Origin: Silurus meridionalis
Taxonomy: Eukaryota; Chordata; Actinopteri; Siluriformes; Siluridae
Length of the DNA stretch: 64,000 bases
Reading direction: 5' to 3'
NCBI RefSeq assembly: GCF_014805685.1
Contig: NC_060896.1
Location: 10,256,889-10,320,888 of the forward strand
Shown: positions 15,241-26,029 of the stretch, in pieces
How the letters are laid out: every line of letters begins with the position of its first letter
How positions within the stretch are numbered: position 1 is the stretch's first letter
The notes under the pieces: generated by a model
Told to the model about the DNA's origin: nothing
What the model saw: only the letters and a program-made list of their open reading frames with translations
Database searches by the model: none
Made by a program: the position numbers and the translations under genes

Positions 15241-16085
15241 GTTACATGCCACATTACAGTGCAGTGAAATTTTTCCTTGGATCAGAGTGTAGTGTCAGCC
15301 ATCATATATCACACCTGGAGCAGGCAGGGTTAAAAACCTTGCTTAAGGGACCAGCAATACATCTTGGCAATGCTGGGGTGTGAACTAGAGACCTGCACTC
15401 CCGCGGGAGTACCACGGGACCCACGGGACCCGAGGCAAATAAGTGTGGCGCAGGAAAAGATTTGATGGGTGAACGCGGGTAAAATACTAATGTGTGTGCG
15501 GGGAATCAAATCATTTGCGGGACTCCTGGAAAATGGTCGCAAAAATATTTTAAATTAATAATAAATTACTAAAAACAAATGAACTGTTATGTTTCTACTG
15601 CTCAAAAGCACAATGATTTACAGGCACAAGGTCGGAAGTGAACTCTCACGTGGTTCATGCGTGACTACAACTGTAGACTACTAGAGCACACAGAAGCAAA
15701 ATGTGCTACAGGTTTTACTTCATTTTTAAAAAAAGGAACATACAACACAACAAAACCATGGCCTGTTTTTATAAGGTATCATTTAGTTGATGTTCTATGT
15801 TCTGAAAAGATCATGTCTATGTTCATCATTTAAACAAAAAGTCAAACAGAAGCAGTCAGTCCATTGAAAATAAAACTACCGGTACATATACATTTTACCT
15901 GCAGGCTTTTGCGCACAGGAGCGGAAAAAAACATACATTTTGCAGGCGGGAGTAGGAGAAAAATAACATATTTAGAGCGGGACAGAACCTTGCGGGAGAA
16001 GGCGGGAGAGGGACTGAAAAATCCGTCCCGTGCAGGTCTCTAACGTGAACCTTCAACCTTCTGATAACTAACCCAGAGCTTTAAA
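15241..16085. repeat. Old interspersed repeat split by a hAT insertion
   Basis: Two flanking parts, 15241-15385 and 16043-16085, read as one repeat when joined (cattacagtgcagtgaaat ... ctggggtgtgaac / cttcaaccttctgataacta). This is a common teleost repeat with a tRNA-like region, related to 8225-8345. The inner 15386-16042 is a later insertion. Confidence 0.6.
15386..16042. mobile_element. hAT-type nonautonomous element, 657 bp
   Basis: Terminal inverted repeats tagagacctgcac at the left and its complement gtgcaggtctcta at the right. The 8-bp flanks gtgtgaac and acgtgaac agree at six positions, as expected of an aged hAT target duplication. Subterminal regions are rich in cggg/cccg repeats (15400-15480 and 15900-16030), typical of hAT ends that bind transposase. 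No transposase is encoded. Confidence 0.85.
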
Positions 16086-17279
16086 CTTTTAGTCATTTCA
16101 AATGCAATGCTTTTCAGAAGTACAGTGGTAGTTGACCAAGATTATTTGAGTTGAAGGAAAGTTGGAAGATTTGGAGACATTTATGTTTTAATATCTGTCA
16201 GACAATCAATGAGAAGCCTAAAAAAGATAATCCTAATCCAAATCCAATATAGTCCCAATTCACTATGCTCACACATTTACCAAAACTGTAGTGCTCCTGT
16301 TTCCAGGTTTTCACTCAATCTACTTCACTTTAATTCATTTTGCTATTCTTTGCCAGTTCTGGGTATTACTTCCTGATTGTTTTCCTAGCTTTTCTGGTTT
16401 ACATTGATTTCTACCGACACATGTTTTCTCCCATACACACAAAGGATATCTCTACATTGTTTGTAACTGCTGCAAAGACTGCATGACAAGGCAATGTAAC
16501 ATTCTGTGGGAAAAAAAAATATATATCTACACTGCTTATTATACATCTGCGTACAAAGACTGCATGATTGGCTGGTTTGACTTTGACTGATGGGGGATCT
16601 TGTTCTCTTGATGTTCTAATGATAGGGCAGTGATAATGGAACCTACGTTGCCTTACTTCTCCAATCATTTGATTTTCCACCAGTTTTGATCACCATTGTG
16701 CAAAACTTTTACACCTTTTTTCCTTGAAATTCAGGACTAAATTATATTCCCTGAGAATATAAGTAACCGTCCTAGGCAGAAATACAAAGTACACAACATC
16801 ATCCCAGAACTTCCTTTTATAAACGCTAATAATTACAGTAATGTAAATCTCACACTGTTCATTTCATATGTGTTACATTAAAACCATAAACAAAAAGTCA
16901 ACCTTAGAAATGTTATCATTACACAGCCTCACTTACATTATCATTTACAATACCTCACTTTACATAACCTGCACAAACTCTTTATGACTTTATTACTTCC
17001 TAATTTCTATAGTTTTTAATATTTATATAGCACCAGCACACCATGAAAAATTCCTTATACATGCAACCCATCATACTTGGCATTAACGGTGATTCTGATT
17101 GTGAATGCCCTAAATGTAAAGTAAGTGGTAAATCATTTCAGGACAACAACCTGAGTTAAGAGTTGACATAAGAACCAATACCATGAGAATGTCCCAGTTT
17201 TTACTTTAAATCATCCACAAGTATATGTCACTTTATATCTTGAGTGAGCCATACCAAAGAGTCTGCACTGTGTTAAGCT
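16086..17279. other. Intronic sequence, no gene recognised
   Basis: AT-rich. A minus-strand frame at 16411-16680 (89 codons) has no recognisable family. Confidence 0.5.
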
Positions 17280-18290
17280 TTAATTCCAAAAAAAATATAA
17301 TTTTTAACAGTCTTGAGTGTAGACAACCTTTTCCAGGCGCTTTTAAATAAATGGCTAATTTGACATTGGCTAATAGCTGCTACAAATCTTATTGTCAAAA
17401 TTATATTTTTATGAAGCATTTTCAACTAATAGGAAGAGTACCAGATCAGAGACAGATATTAATAACAGAAGGATCAGAAGGGTCTGCAGTATAAAATGTT
17501 CCTTTTAATAGCTGTGAGGGAATGACATTAAGAAGGTAGGTCAGCGGCTTTGTATTTAGTTCTAGATCAGGGAATGTGAAACAGCGGCAAAGTGATTCAA
17601 ATGTCAGCAAGGTTGATAAAATGAAAACTCCAGGCCCAAAAGCAAAAGACAAGAAGTAATGTGTTGTAAAAGCTTCTCAGGAATCAGAGGAATCATAAGG
17701 TTTGCATATTAATAGTGCTAAAGTGGAGAAAGTAAGTATCATTTTGGAGCTAATATTTGGGGTGTTGGCAGTCGAATGATAGTCAGCTTAACAAGTGTGA
17801 CAAATATCATGGGTAACTTGTGATAATTTTTCCCCTTGCTCAAGCTTGCCTAATAATCAGACTGGTTTTATTGAACCATGTCTGGACTTTGGATTTGGCT
17901 CATCTAAATGTCATAAGCAAAAGAATCAAGAATGGTTAAACAGGAGGAAAAATATGGTGACTAAATCATCAACAAGTATCATCAACAATATACGAAATAT
18001 ACATCAGAGACATAACTGGAACTGGAAGAATCAAGCAAATTGATTTGATCAGGGACAGGGACCCTACTAAAGATGACCTTTACTACAAAATATGGCCTCC
18101 TCAGTTTCTCTAATGGTGAATACAAGATCAAATGTATGTCCTTGCACATGGGTGGCACTATTAATATTCTGAATAAAATTAAATGAATCCAAAAGTTGAA
18201 TAAAATCATTAACCTGAGGTTTATGGACAACAGACATATTAAAATCACCCATGAGTAAAATTGGTACAATTGAGGTTACAAGGTTACAGA
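17280..18290 (-). pseudogene. L2-like LINE remnant, endonuclease and RT pieces
   Basis: On the minus strand, 18260-18100 encodes LLMGDFNMSV ... SATHVQGHTFDLVFT, the endonuclease GDFN motif and the HxLDLV-like block of L2/CR1-type LINEs. Further along, 17530-17420 encodes VIPSQLLKG ... INICL and then SGTLPIS after a stop. Near 17370-17290 is QISHLFKSAWKRL. These resemble the LDPIPT-LLKE and RPISNLPFLSK blocks at the start of the L2 reverse transcriptase. Frameshifts and stops abound, and the linker between the two domains is largely lost, so this is an old copy. Confidence 0.72.
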
Positions 18291-18294
18291 CATT

Positions 18295-18334
18295 CTCTCT
18301 CTGTGTCTCTCTCTCGTTCTCTCTCTTTCTGTGT

Positions 18335-18374
<40 letters not shown>
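18295..18374. repeat. (CT)n imperfect microsatellite
   Basis: Pyrimidine-rich CT repeats with interruptions; the cleanest run is 18341-18370. It abuts the L2-like remnant. Confidence 0.9.
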
Positions 18375-20245
18375 GTTGGGTAAGTGAATAAGTGTGTAAA
18401 AAAAAAAGTGGCACCATCTATAAGTTACTTTATATTTTGTTTTTCGGTTTCTTTACATATTTTCATGAAGTAGTCTAAGATTTCTATAGATTAAATCACT
18501 GAGTTGATTAGCAGTGCTCTTTGTCAGCAAATGTCCGCAAATACAAAAATAAATGGGATGAATATTGACAGGTTCTGTGGTTTAAACATTATTGCTCGAA
18601 GGCATGCTTTAGTACTGTAGCTGATGAGTTACTCTGCAATCTGTCACAGTGATTAGAGAATGAAAGTCCAGGCTAGCCAAAATAGAACAATGGCAATTCG
18701 CCTGGATTTTAATGGCCTTTCAGCAGAATTCCACAAAAGGTTTCTAAAACTTGATTGGCCGGAACCAGTATGATGTTCTGATTGAGTACACTAATCAAGG
18801 GACTCTTACATTGAGTCTTCAAATGGAAGTAACATAAGGTCAAAAAACAAGAATGACAGAATCTTTTGGCTCTATGTTGATTATTTAAAGCATTGAACAA
18901 CAGACAAGAGAATGAATATCAAACACAAACCATTTTTTATTTCCTTAAATAATGTCTTTGGTCATTTAGTTATCTATACAGTATATACTCTTATGGATTT
19001 TTTATGGATTGTAGCCATGCTTGCATACATCTAAATGTTATATAACAACATACACCATGTGACAATCCCTAATCCCTAACAAGGCTATTTTTTTGTCACT
19101 AGGAGTATTTGAAAGGGCTGTCCTCTTTCAGGGTTATTGCCATTACTATTGTGCCTTTGCTGGTCTCACTAAACAAAGAACTTGGATTAAGTCATAATCC
19201 AAAAGATGGAAAAGGATCCTGCCTCAGACATATACAATTGTACCTACAAAATATAAGCATCTTCAGTGGAGGTTGCATCACTGTGCATTTAGCATTTATT
19301 AGCCTGGTTTCTAAATTTCAGAACTGTTAGATAATCAGGATATTTCATAAAATGCTGTTTAAACTGAGGCTGATATAAAACAAGAAAGTTAGGACTAATC
19401 AAAATAGCTGTTCTTAAATTTAACCTGTGATGAAACGAGTGGCAAAAACGTCAATATGCTGGCCCTGTTGAAGTCAACAGTAGAAGTAGTAATAAGTAGT
19501 TATGAAATACACATACTAGCAACAGTCTGATCATGAGAAGCTCTTATTGAAATGGTGCTATCAAGAGGCACTTGTCAGTGAATGAGTTTGCAAAATTTAG
19601 TTTTTCAGCTGGTGATGTTTAATGAATACATAGATCATTGTGTGTGATGTAATGTTTTTGAAATCTTTCATTCACTGTTCCTAATAAATGAAAGGGTTTT
19701 CAATGTCAAAAGTGGTACAATTGAGGAAAGAAGGTTAGAGATAATAAAAAAAAAAAAAAAAAAAAAAAAAAACTCAAACGGTATGACTTATGTCTGGTTT
19801 ATTATGGCAGCTTAGAGAGTTTATGAATCTTCAAGCTGGAATTCCTGGCAGCCTGTACAGGGACTCAGGGACTTCATAGTTCTGTTAAATAAGCCATGAG
19901 AACGAGGGGAGACATAAGGTGCAGTGTTACTTCAGAAGTGTTCATCATTACCAAGACATTTAACCTACTGTACTGTAAAGTTATTCATTTCAGCCAAGAC
20001 TGAGGCATGCTGGTGGTATGACTTCAGATGCTTAATTGGAAAACTGTTTTTACAAAATTACCCAAAAACATGGAATATGTGGGTTTGAAATATGTGTCGC
20101 TGAATCTTGTCTTGCAGGTGGATTAAATGTTGCAAATAAAGCAAGAGAACAAAATTATTTTATGTTTAATCGTCAAGATGCATATTGAAGTTTGCATGAC
20201 ATCTGGAAAGATATTCAATATATGAAAAATAATATATATACAGTA
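18375..20245. other. Intronic sequence with a 27-nt A run
   Basis: Mostly unremarkable AT-rich DNA. A run of 27 A lies at 19746-19772, preceded by ggtacaattgagg, which also occurs just before the CT tract near 18264. It could be a retroelement tail, but the family is unclear. A 73-codon plus-strand frame at 19109 has no known match. Confidence 0.4.
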
Positions 20246-20765
20246 CAGACCAAAAGTTTGGACACACCTTCTCATTCAAAGAGTTTTCTTTATTTTTATG
20301 ACTATGAAAATTGTAGAGTCACACTGAAGGCATCAAGGGCTATTTGACCAAGAAGAAGAGTTGACCTGGCCTCCACAGTCACCGGACCGAAACCCAATCG
20401 AGATGGTTTATGGGTGAGCTGGACCGCAGAGTGAAGGCAAAAGGGCCAACAAGTGCCAAGCATCTCTCGGGGAACTCCTTCAAGACTGTTGGAAGACCAT
20501 TTCAGGGGACTACCTCTTGAAGCTCATCAAGAGAATGCCAAGAGTGTGCAAAGCAGTAATCAAAGCAAAAGGTGGCTACTTTGAAGAACCTAGAATATGA
20601 CATTTTTCAGTTGTTTCACACTTTTTTGTTATGTATATAATTCCATATATAATTCCACGTGTTAATTCATAGTTTTGATGCCTTCAGTGTGACTCTACAA
20701 TTTTCATAGTCATGAAAATAAAGAAAACTCTTTGAATGAGAAGGTGTGTCCAAACTTTTGGTCTG
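20246..20765 (+). mobile_element. Internally deleted Tc1-like element, 520 bp
   Basis: Terminal inverted repeats of 91 bp (20246-20336 and 20675-20765, beginning CAGACCAAAAGTTTGGACAC) are almost identical. TA flanks lie at 20244-20245 and 20766-20767. The interior keeps only the last quarter of a transposase: the reading TWPPQSPDRNP, in a frame containing a shift, continues to MPRVCKAVIKAKGGYFEE and a stop near 20600. The catalytic core is deleted, so it can only have moved with transposase supplied in trans. Confidence 0.93.
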
Positions 20766-20767
20766 TA

Positions 20768-22120
20768 ATGTATATATAATGTATATACAGTATATATACA
20801 GTATCCTTTCTAATATTCAAAAACAGCTTGGTATGCTTTGGAGAGCAGAGGCAAACTATGAACAAACCACCAGATGTCTGAAGTGAGACATTTTAATTAT
20901 TCCATTGTGACATGATGGTGTGTCAATCTTTTGGAATTGAGATAAAGATGACAATTAAAAAGACAAAATGTATCAGATGGGATTTCAATGCATGGATGAA
21001 CAATCGGGTTACTGAATGGGGCAAAAGAAACACATTCAACCAATGATCAAGAGATCAAGTTTGAACCCCATCGATGCCTCCGCTGTCTCTGACCAGGAGT
21101 TCAAAAGAACATGCACACTGGGTGGAAAGCGAAACATGTATAGAAGAGGGCAGATCGCACTTTATCTCTAAATGTGATCCACTGCATTGTGATATAGAAG
21201 ATCAGCGATTTGATAAGGCATGAATGTTTATTTGGTGTGTTTTGAAGGAAGTGGGCTCTACCACTTATCCTAGCCATGTGATGAGAAGAGATGGCTTTGG
21301 GTGGAAATGAGGTGTAAAATTGTTATTTGCCACATATACTGTGCATGCATTATAGCATAATAATTATTTTCTTTGCAGTTGGGGGGAAGTTCGGGTAAAA
21401 GCACAGGGTTGGCCATTAAACAGCATCCTAGAGGGAGTTAAGGGTCTTGCACCCCAGCCTTCTTATAAGTAAACCCGAATAAATCATACTTTTACATTTG
21501 TACAATAGGCTATGAAGTTCAGTGTATCCTTCTCTTTCACTAATTGGTAAATGATCCAAAAAATATAATTCTTGTTCTTGGCATGAGTAAAATAAACGTT
21601 CTATAAAGTATAAAGAGATAAAAAGAAAGAATTTTCCTCCCTTGTTTGGTTGAGTGAATAAAATTGCACTTAATATACCAAAAATAGCAAGTGTTTTGAC
21701 GAGACTTTTTGACCCTACAGGCAAGAACAGTGTTGTAGAAGTGAAAATATTCTAAAAGCCAGATTTCCAGAATTACCATCTGCAAGAATTACCCTGTGGG
21801 TCAGTAACAGAACCTGTGCTGAAGTCTCACTTACTAGCTTCACACATCTGTTTGGAAAAGAAACATTTTTCACTGAGGAAGAACAGAGAAAGAGGTTCAC
21901 ACTGACAATGTAAATGGAAATTTTTTTTTTAGGTTCATATTTGTAGGATATTGTGAACAGTGGCGACTGACATTAAATGTAAACACAATAATATTACTTA
22001 ATCTTTCATTTAATGATTTGTCTTTTGACCTGTCAGCTTATACAGACAAAAATACCTTTTTAACATCCACTCATTTATTTTTAATGCTTATTAACCTTTA
22101 GATTTAAATGCATTTTATTT
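20768..22120. other. Intronic sequence, no gene recognised
   Basis: AT-rich; several 60-98 codon minus-strand frames at 21428-21900 overlap one another and match nothing I know. Confidence 0.5.
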
Positions 22121-22122
22121 TA

Positions 22123-22897
22123 CCGTATTTTTCGGACTATAAGCCGCTTTTTCCTACGCTTTGAACCCCGCGGCTTAAACAACGAAGCGGCTAATTTCTG
22201 AATTTTTCCTGGGTTTTTACTGGTTTCACAAGCTCAAGCCAAAAAACTGAGCGACATAACATTAGACCAATGAAATTTCCAAACGGAAACGAAAAAAGCA
22301 CCTCACCTGTGTTCTGAGCTGCACGGCATCGGGAGAAAAAGCGTTTTTTAAGCGCGACGATGCCAAAAGATAAACTCCTGAGAGAAATAGTTGTGAAAGG
22401 AAGGAGAAAGACAGTGAACAATGACTTTCTTGGTAGGCTACTGTTTAGATACAAGCCGTTGTAACGCGTTGAGTCTGGGTGAAGGGAGAGCTCACTAACT
22501 CCAGCAGAAATCAGCAACAGAAATCATATAAGCACAGACAGGTTTCCAAAACGCGTGCTTTTTTATTTTTCTTGGCAAAAGCGTAACGGGTTAGTCAAAG
22601 AAACTTAGAAATCAGCATCAGAAAATAATAAGGACATGATCCTCGCTCTCCACACATGCAGTAATACCGGAAAAATGCAGTGGCAGGCTATTCCCAAAAT
22701 ACCGCTATGCTCCTAAAGGAAGCGCAACATATTTCACCCCTTACACCGTGTGTAACGTGTCTTTCGTTAAAGCCTGTGTAAAGTACATTAGTGTAGACAC
22801 CTGAAGCTTATAGACAGGTGCGGCTTATTTATGTTAAAAATAAAAACATTTGTAAAATTCAGTGGGTGCGGCTTATATATGGGTGCGGAAATTACGG
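22123..22897 (+). mobile_element. TA-target MITE, copy 1 of 2
   Basis: Starts CCGTATTTTTCGGACTATAA and ends AAATTACGG, with TA on both sides (22121-22122 and 22898-22899). The right terminal repeat lacks about 12 nt present in copy 2 (36751-37539). The interior repeats the gcggcttat phrase near both ends. The family is widespread in fish and other vertebrates; I link it to the pogo/Tigger branch only by end sequence and TA target. Confidence 0.85.
22360..22464 (+). CDS. 34-codon open frame inside MITE copy 1, doubtful
   Basis: Reads MPKDKLLREIVVKGRRKTVN and ends with FRYKPL and TAA. It is basic and might be a relic of a DNA-binding N-terminus from the parent transposon. Copy 2 keeps the start (near 36998) but has a stop after VVKGKK. 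No promoter or further exon is visible, so it is probably not expressed. Confidence 0.25.
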   Translation: MPKDKLLREIVVKGRRKTVNNDFLGRLLFRYKPL

Positions 22898-22899
22898 TA

Positions 22900-23594
22900 A
22901 TTGTTGATCCTACATTCACCAAAATCATAATCAAAAAAAAAATTTTTTAAAGAATACATACACTTGGTTTTCACTTATCTTTAATCATGCTTGTGTAATC
23001 ACCACAAACACTTTCAAATCTTCTTGTACTTTTAAAGTAGAATTACAAACTAATTAAATTATCTGCAAACTAAAAGAAAAAATATTTATATAATTCATAG
23101 TTACATGATAAAATCAAAATCAACCTAATTAGGATTTTGAGAAATATTAGATTCAAGCAGTATGTCTAAGGTTAGAAGGTGAAATGAGCAAATTTCGACA
23201 TTTACTGCAGTGACAAAAAGGTTAATTGGTTTATTTGCTTAGTTAAATTCCCCTTGTGGTATTCATTGACAGATCAACCTTCAGTTGCAATTACAAAAGT
23301 GCATCTTCTGCCACATGTCTCTCTCAGCTTTGCACTTCTGTATCTTGATATTTTTGTCCATAATAGCTATCAAACTTTTCAACTTCTACAAAATATTTTC
23401 AGAGGCTTTTGGGGAACAGTATATGTTTTTTTTTTTTCATCAAAGTCTTGCCAAAGTTTCTCATGCGGATTTTGATCTGGGGCTTTATTCTAAAATGGAT
23501 TTTAATCACTTCAATTTAACATTGCCAGTGCACAAGTGGTCCAGATGTTGGAATTCTGACCAAAAAGTTTATGAGTAACACCAAATTCCAACGC
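22900..23594. other. Intronic sequence, no gene recognised
   Basis: AT-rich. Overlapping plus-strand frames at 23254-23578 have no recognisable product. Confidence 0.5.
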
Positions 23595-23740
23595 CACAAA
23601 TCTGCTGGGTCCTTTGGCAAGGCCCTTATCTCTCAACTGCTCAAATGTATAAATGAGATAATTATAATTCACTTTGTTTGTCTTTGTTTGTTTGTTTGTT
23701 TGTTTGATTGTATGCCAAATGCTGTAAATGTAAAATGTAT
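23595..23740 (+). repeat. SINE 3' half with a (TTTG)n tract
   Basis: Reads cctttggcaaggccctta, gctcaaatgtataaatgaga and a degraded tgccaaatgctgtaaatgta end, the tail of a fish tRNA SINE with an L2-like 3' end. It is interrupted by about seven TTTG units (23671-23707). Related copies lie at 45065, 57018 and 57445. Confidence 0.6.
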
Positions 23741-26029
23741 CCCATCATTTGAAGATTGCATTAGTTTTTTGTTTTCTAGAGCTGACCTATATATGGCAAG
23801 ATATCCATCTTGTCCACAATCCTTGTCAGTTTTCCAGTAACTATTATATAATATTAATAAGGGGATGGTGTTCTCAGTGTGATGAGCAGTGGTGGCCAAA
23901 AAATGTTATGCATTTAAAAAAAAATGAACAGACAATCTTCTGCCACATTTATACATTATATGAACAAACGTTTGTGGACTATTCTTACTGCCCTGTAAAA
24001 TCTAAAGGCAACTGCTTGCACCAGAACTAATTTGGTGATTTTAAAGAAAAAACCATGGTTGTCGAGAAATGGATAGATGCAAGTGTAGGTGACAGACATT
24101 TAATCAATGAAATAAAATCCAAAAAAGAACCAAAGTAGGCAGGGCAAAGCATAAAAACATTGACACAGAACAAGATCAATACCATGAAATCATTAAACAA
24201 GGCTTGGTATGCCAGGGGGCAAAACACTAAACATAAAAACCATAATCTGTGCAAGAAACCAAAGATGGTTTAAAAGAAAAAAACTATTGAAGGCATACGT
24301 AAGACAAACTGTGAGGTGCAAACTCAGAATTAAATATATGGGTTAATTATGGGTGTCAAGAAACACCCATAATTGAAATAATAGGGGCTGATAAGTAATG
24401 AAGCTCATGGCCATATACAGGACAATGGGCAAATGATGCATATAATAATTTTTTATTATTAACTTTTTTAGTTAAATAATAATTAGAAAAACTATACAAT
24501 TTCCACAAGCATTTCATTATTAGTGGCTGTTTTCTGTAGATTCCTGATAAATATAATCAATTTCAGTCCAATTCAATTCCAGCTTGCGGCACTACAAAAT
24601 GTGGAAAACAATCATGCTAGAGAATAATTATGCTAGGCACCGTATTTATATTTTTGCTGATATTGATAACAGCAATTTAAAAGCTTCATTAATCTCCATT
24701 GTCTCTAAATATGCATGAAGTCTATTACATTTTTTTGTACAATACTTTTGCATGGACTTTTTTTTCTGACTCATATGCTATCATTGATGTTATCAGTTGA
24801 TACAGGGAAATAGAGAGAGGAGTCAAAATTAATTTGAAACTTTTTAATACATAAAAGATAAAGCAAATTGTCTGATGTGTGTAGATAAAAAAAACTATAA
24901 ATAGTTTTAAAGGCAGCAAAAAGAGACCTTATGAAAGAAAATCAGACAAAGAAAAGTGAAGGAAAAAAAGGGAAGAAAAAAAAAAAAGCGAGAAAGATAA
25001 TGATACTGAGGGGAGATCTTTTATGGGAGCGACCAGATAAAAATAATCCCCTAGTGAAATGTGGTGAAAGAGTCACCGGGGCTTTGGAAAAAGCTTCGTG
25101 CTGCAGGAACAGCCATATTCTCTCAAAAGGTATTATTTATCTGCCTTTATATGGCAGATCCTGCAGCTGAGTGGCCTCAAAGCAAGCCTCAGATCTCGGT
25201 GTTTAGACCTCCTGACAGGAGAACTGTTCTTCCACTGCCAGTATTGCTATTCATTCCAACCTTTTATGAGAAAACAACAGCAAATTATTTGCTACACACA
25301 AACCAATATGATGATTTTCAGTTGCCAAAAGCAGATCTAATGAAAAAACACATCTTTAATACTCTATATAGTACAAGCTAATGACACGCAAGACTCCAGT
25401 CGTAACATTTCGAACAAACATTAGCAAAAAGATTTAAACCCCCCCAAACCCCATCTTTGGAGATGTTTGAAAACTTAACGATGCTGTTTGGGCTTGCACT
25501 CAGTGGGAAGTCATGTAACTGCACATCAAAACGCCTGTTAAAAGAAGCTCTGAACAACAAGAATGCGCAATTTTGTGCACTTGACAAAACAAATTAAGTC
25601 TGTATGTACCATAAACGCTCTGCGAAGAAGCAATTACGTTTTCATTCCTTGAGTCTCTAGTCGTTGTCATCCTTCGCTATAAAAGTTTCTAAACAACAGA
25701 AGAGGTTGGGGACTGGGGATGGGGGAAGCTTCTACAGCCCTGACTAAATACCAAGGCTTTGTAGGGCTTCATGCAGAGTGCATTATAGGTTTAACTGCAC
25801 TGAGTTGCATGTGATCTGACCACAGGAAATCTCATTCACAGGTAAACCTGACTTTATGAACCCACATTTCTGAACTCACAATTCTGGGTAACGATAAAGT
25901 GTAAAAATGCAAGTAATTATGATGGTGTGTGGTGTTCCCAAAAAAAAAAAAAACAACAAAAACAACATTATTATTATAGACAGGGATGCCTCTAGGTTCC
26001 AACGCTTCCGTGTTGTCCAAACTCTGAAT
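23741..26029. other. Intronic sequence with one hairpin
   Basis: A perfect 12-bp stem with a 6-nt loop lies at 24345-24356 / 24363-24374. About 24060-24260 resembles a low-level interspersed repeat that I cannot name. Other parts, including the purine-rich 24930-25020, are unremarkable. Confidence 0.4.
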
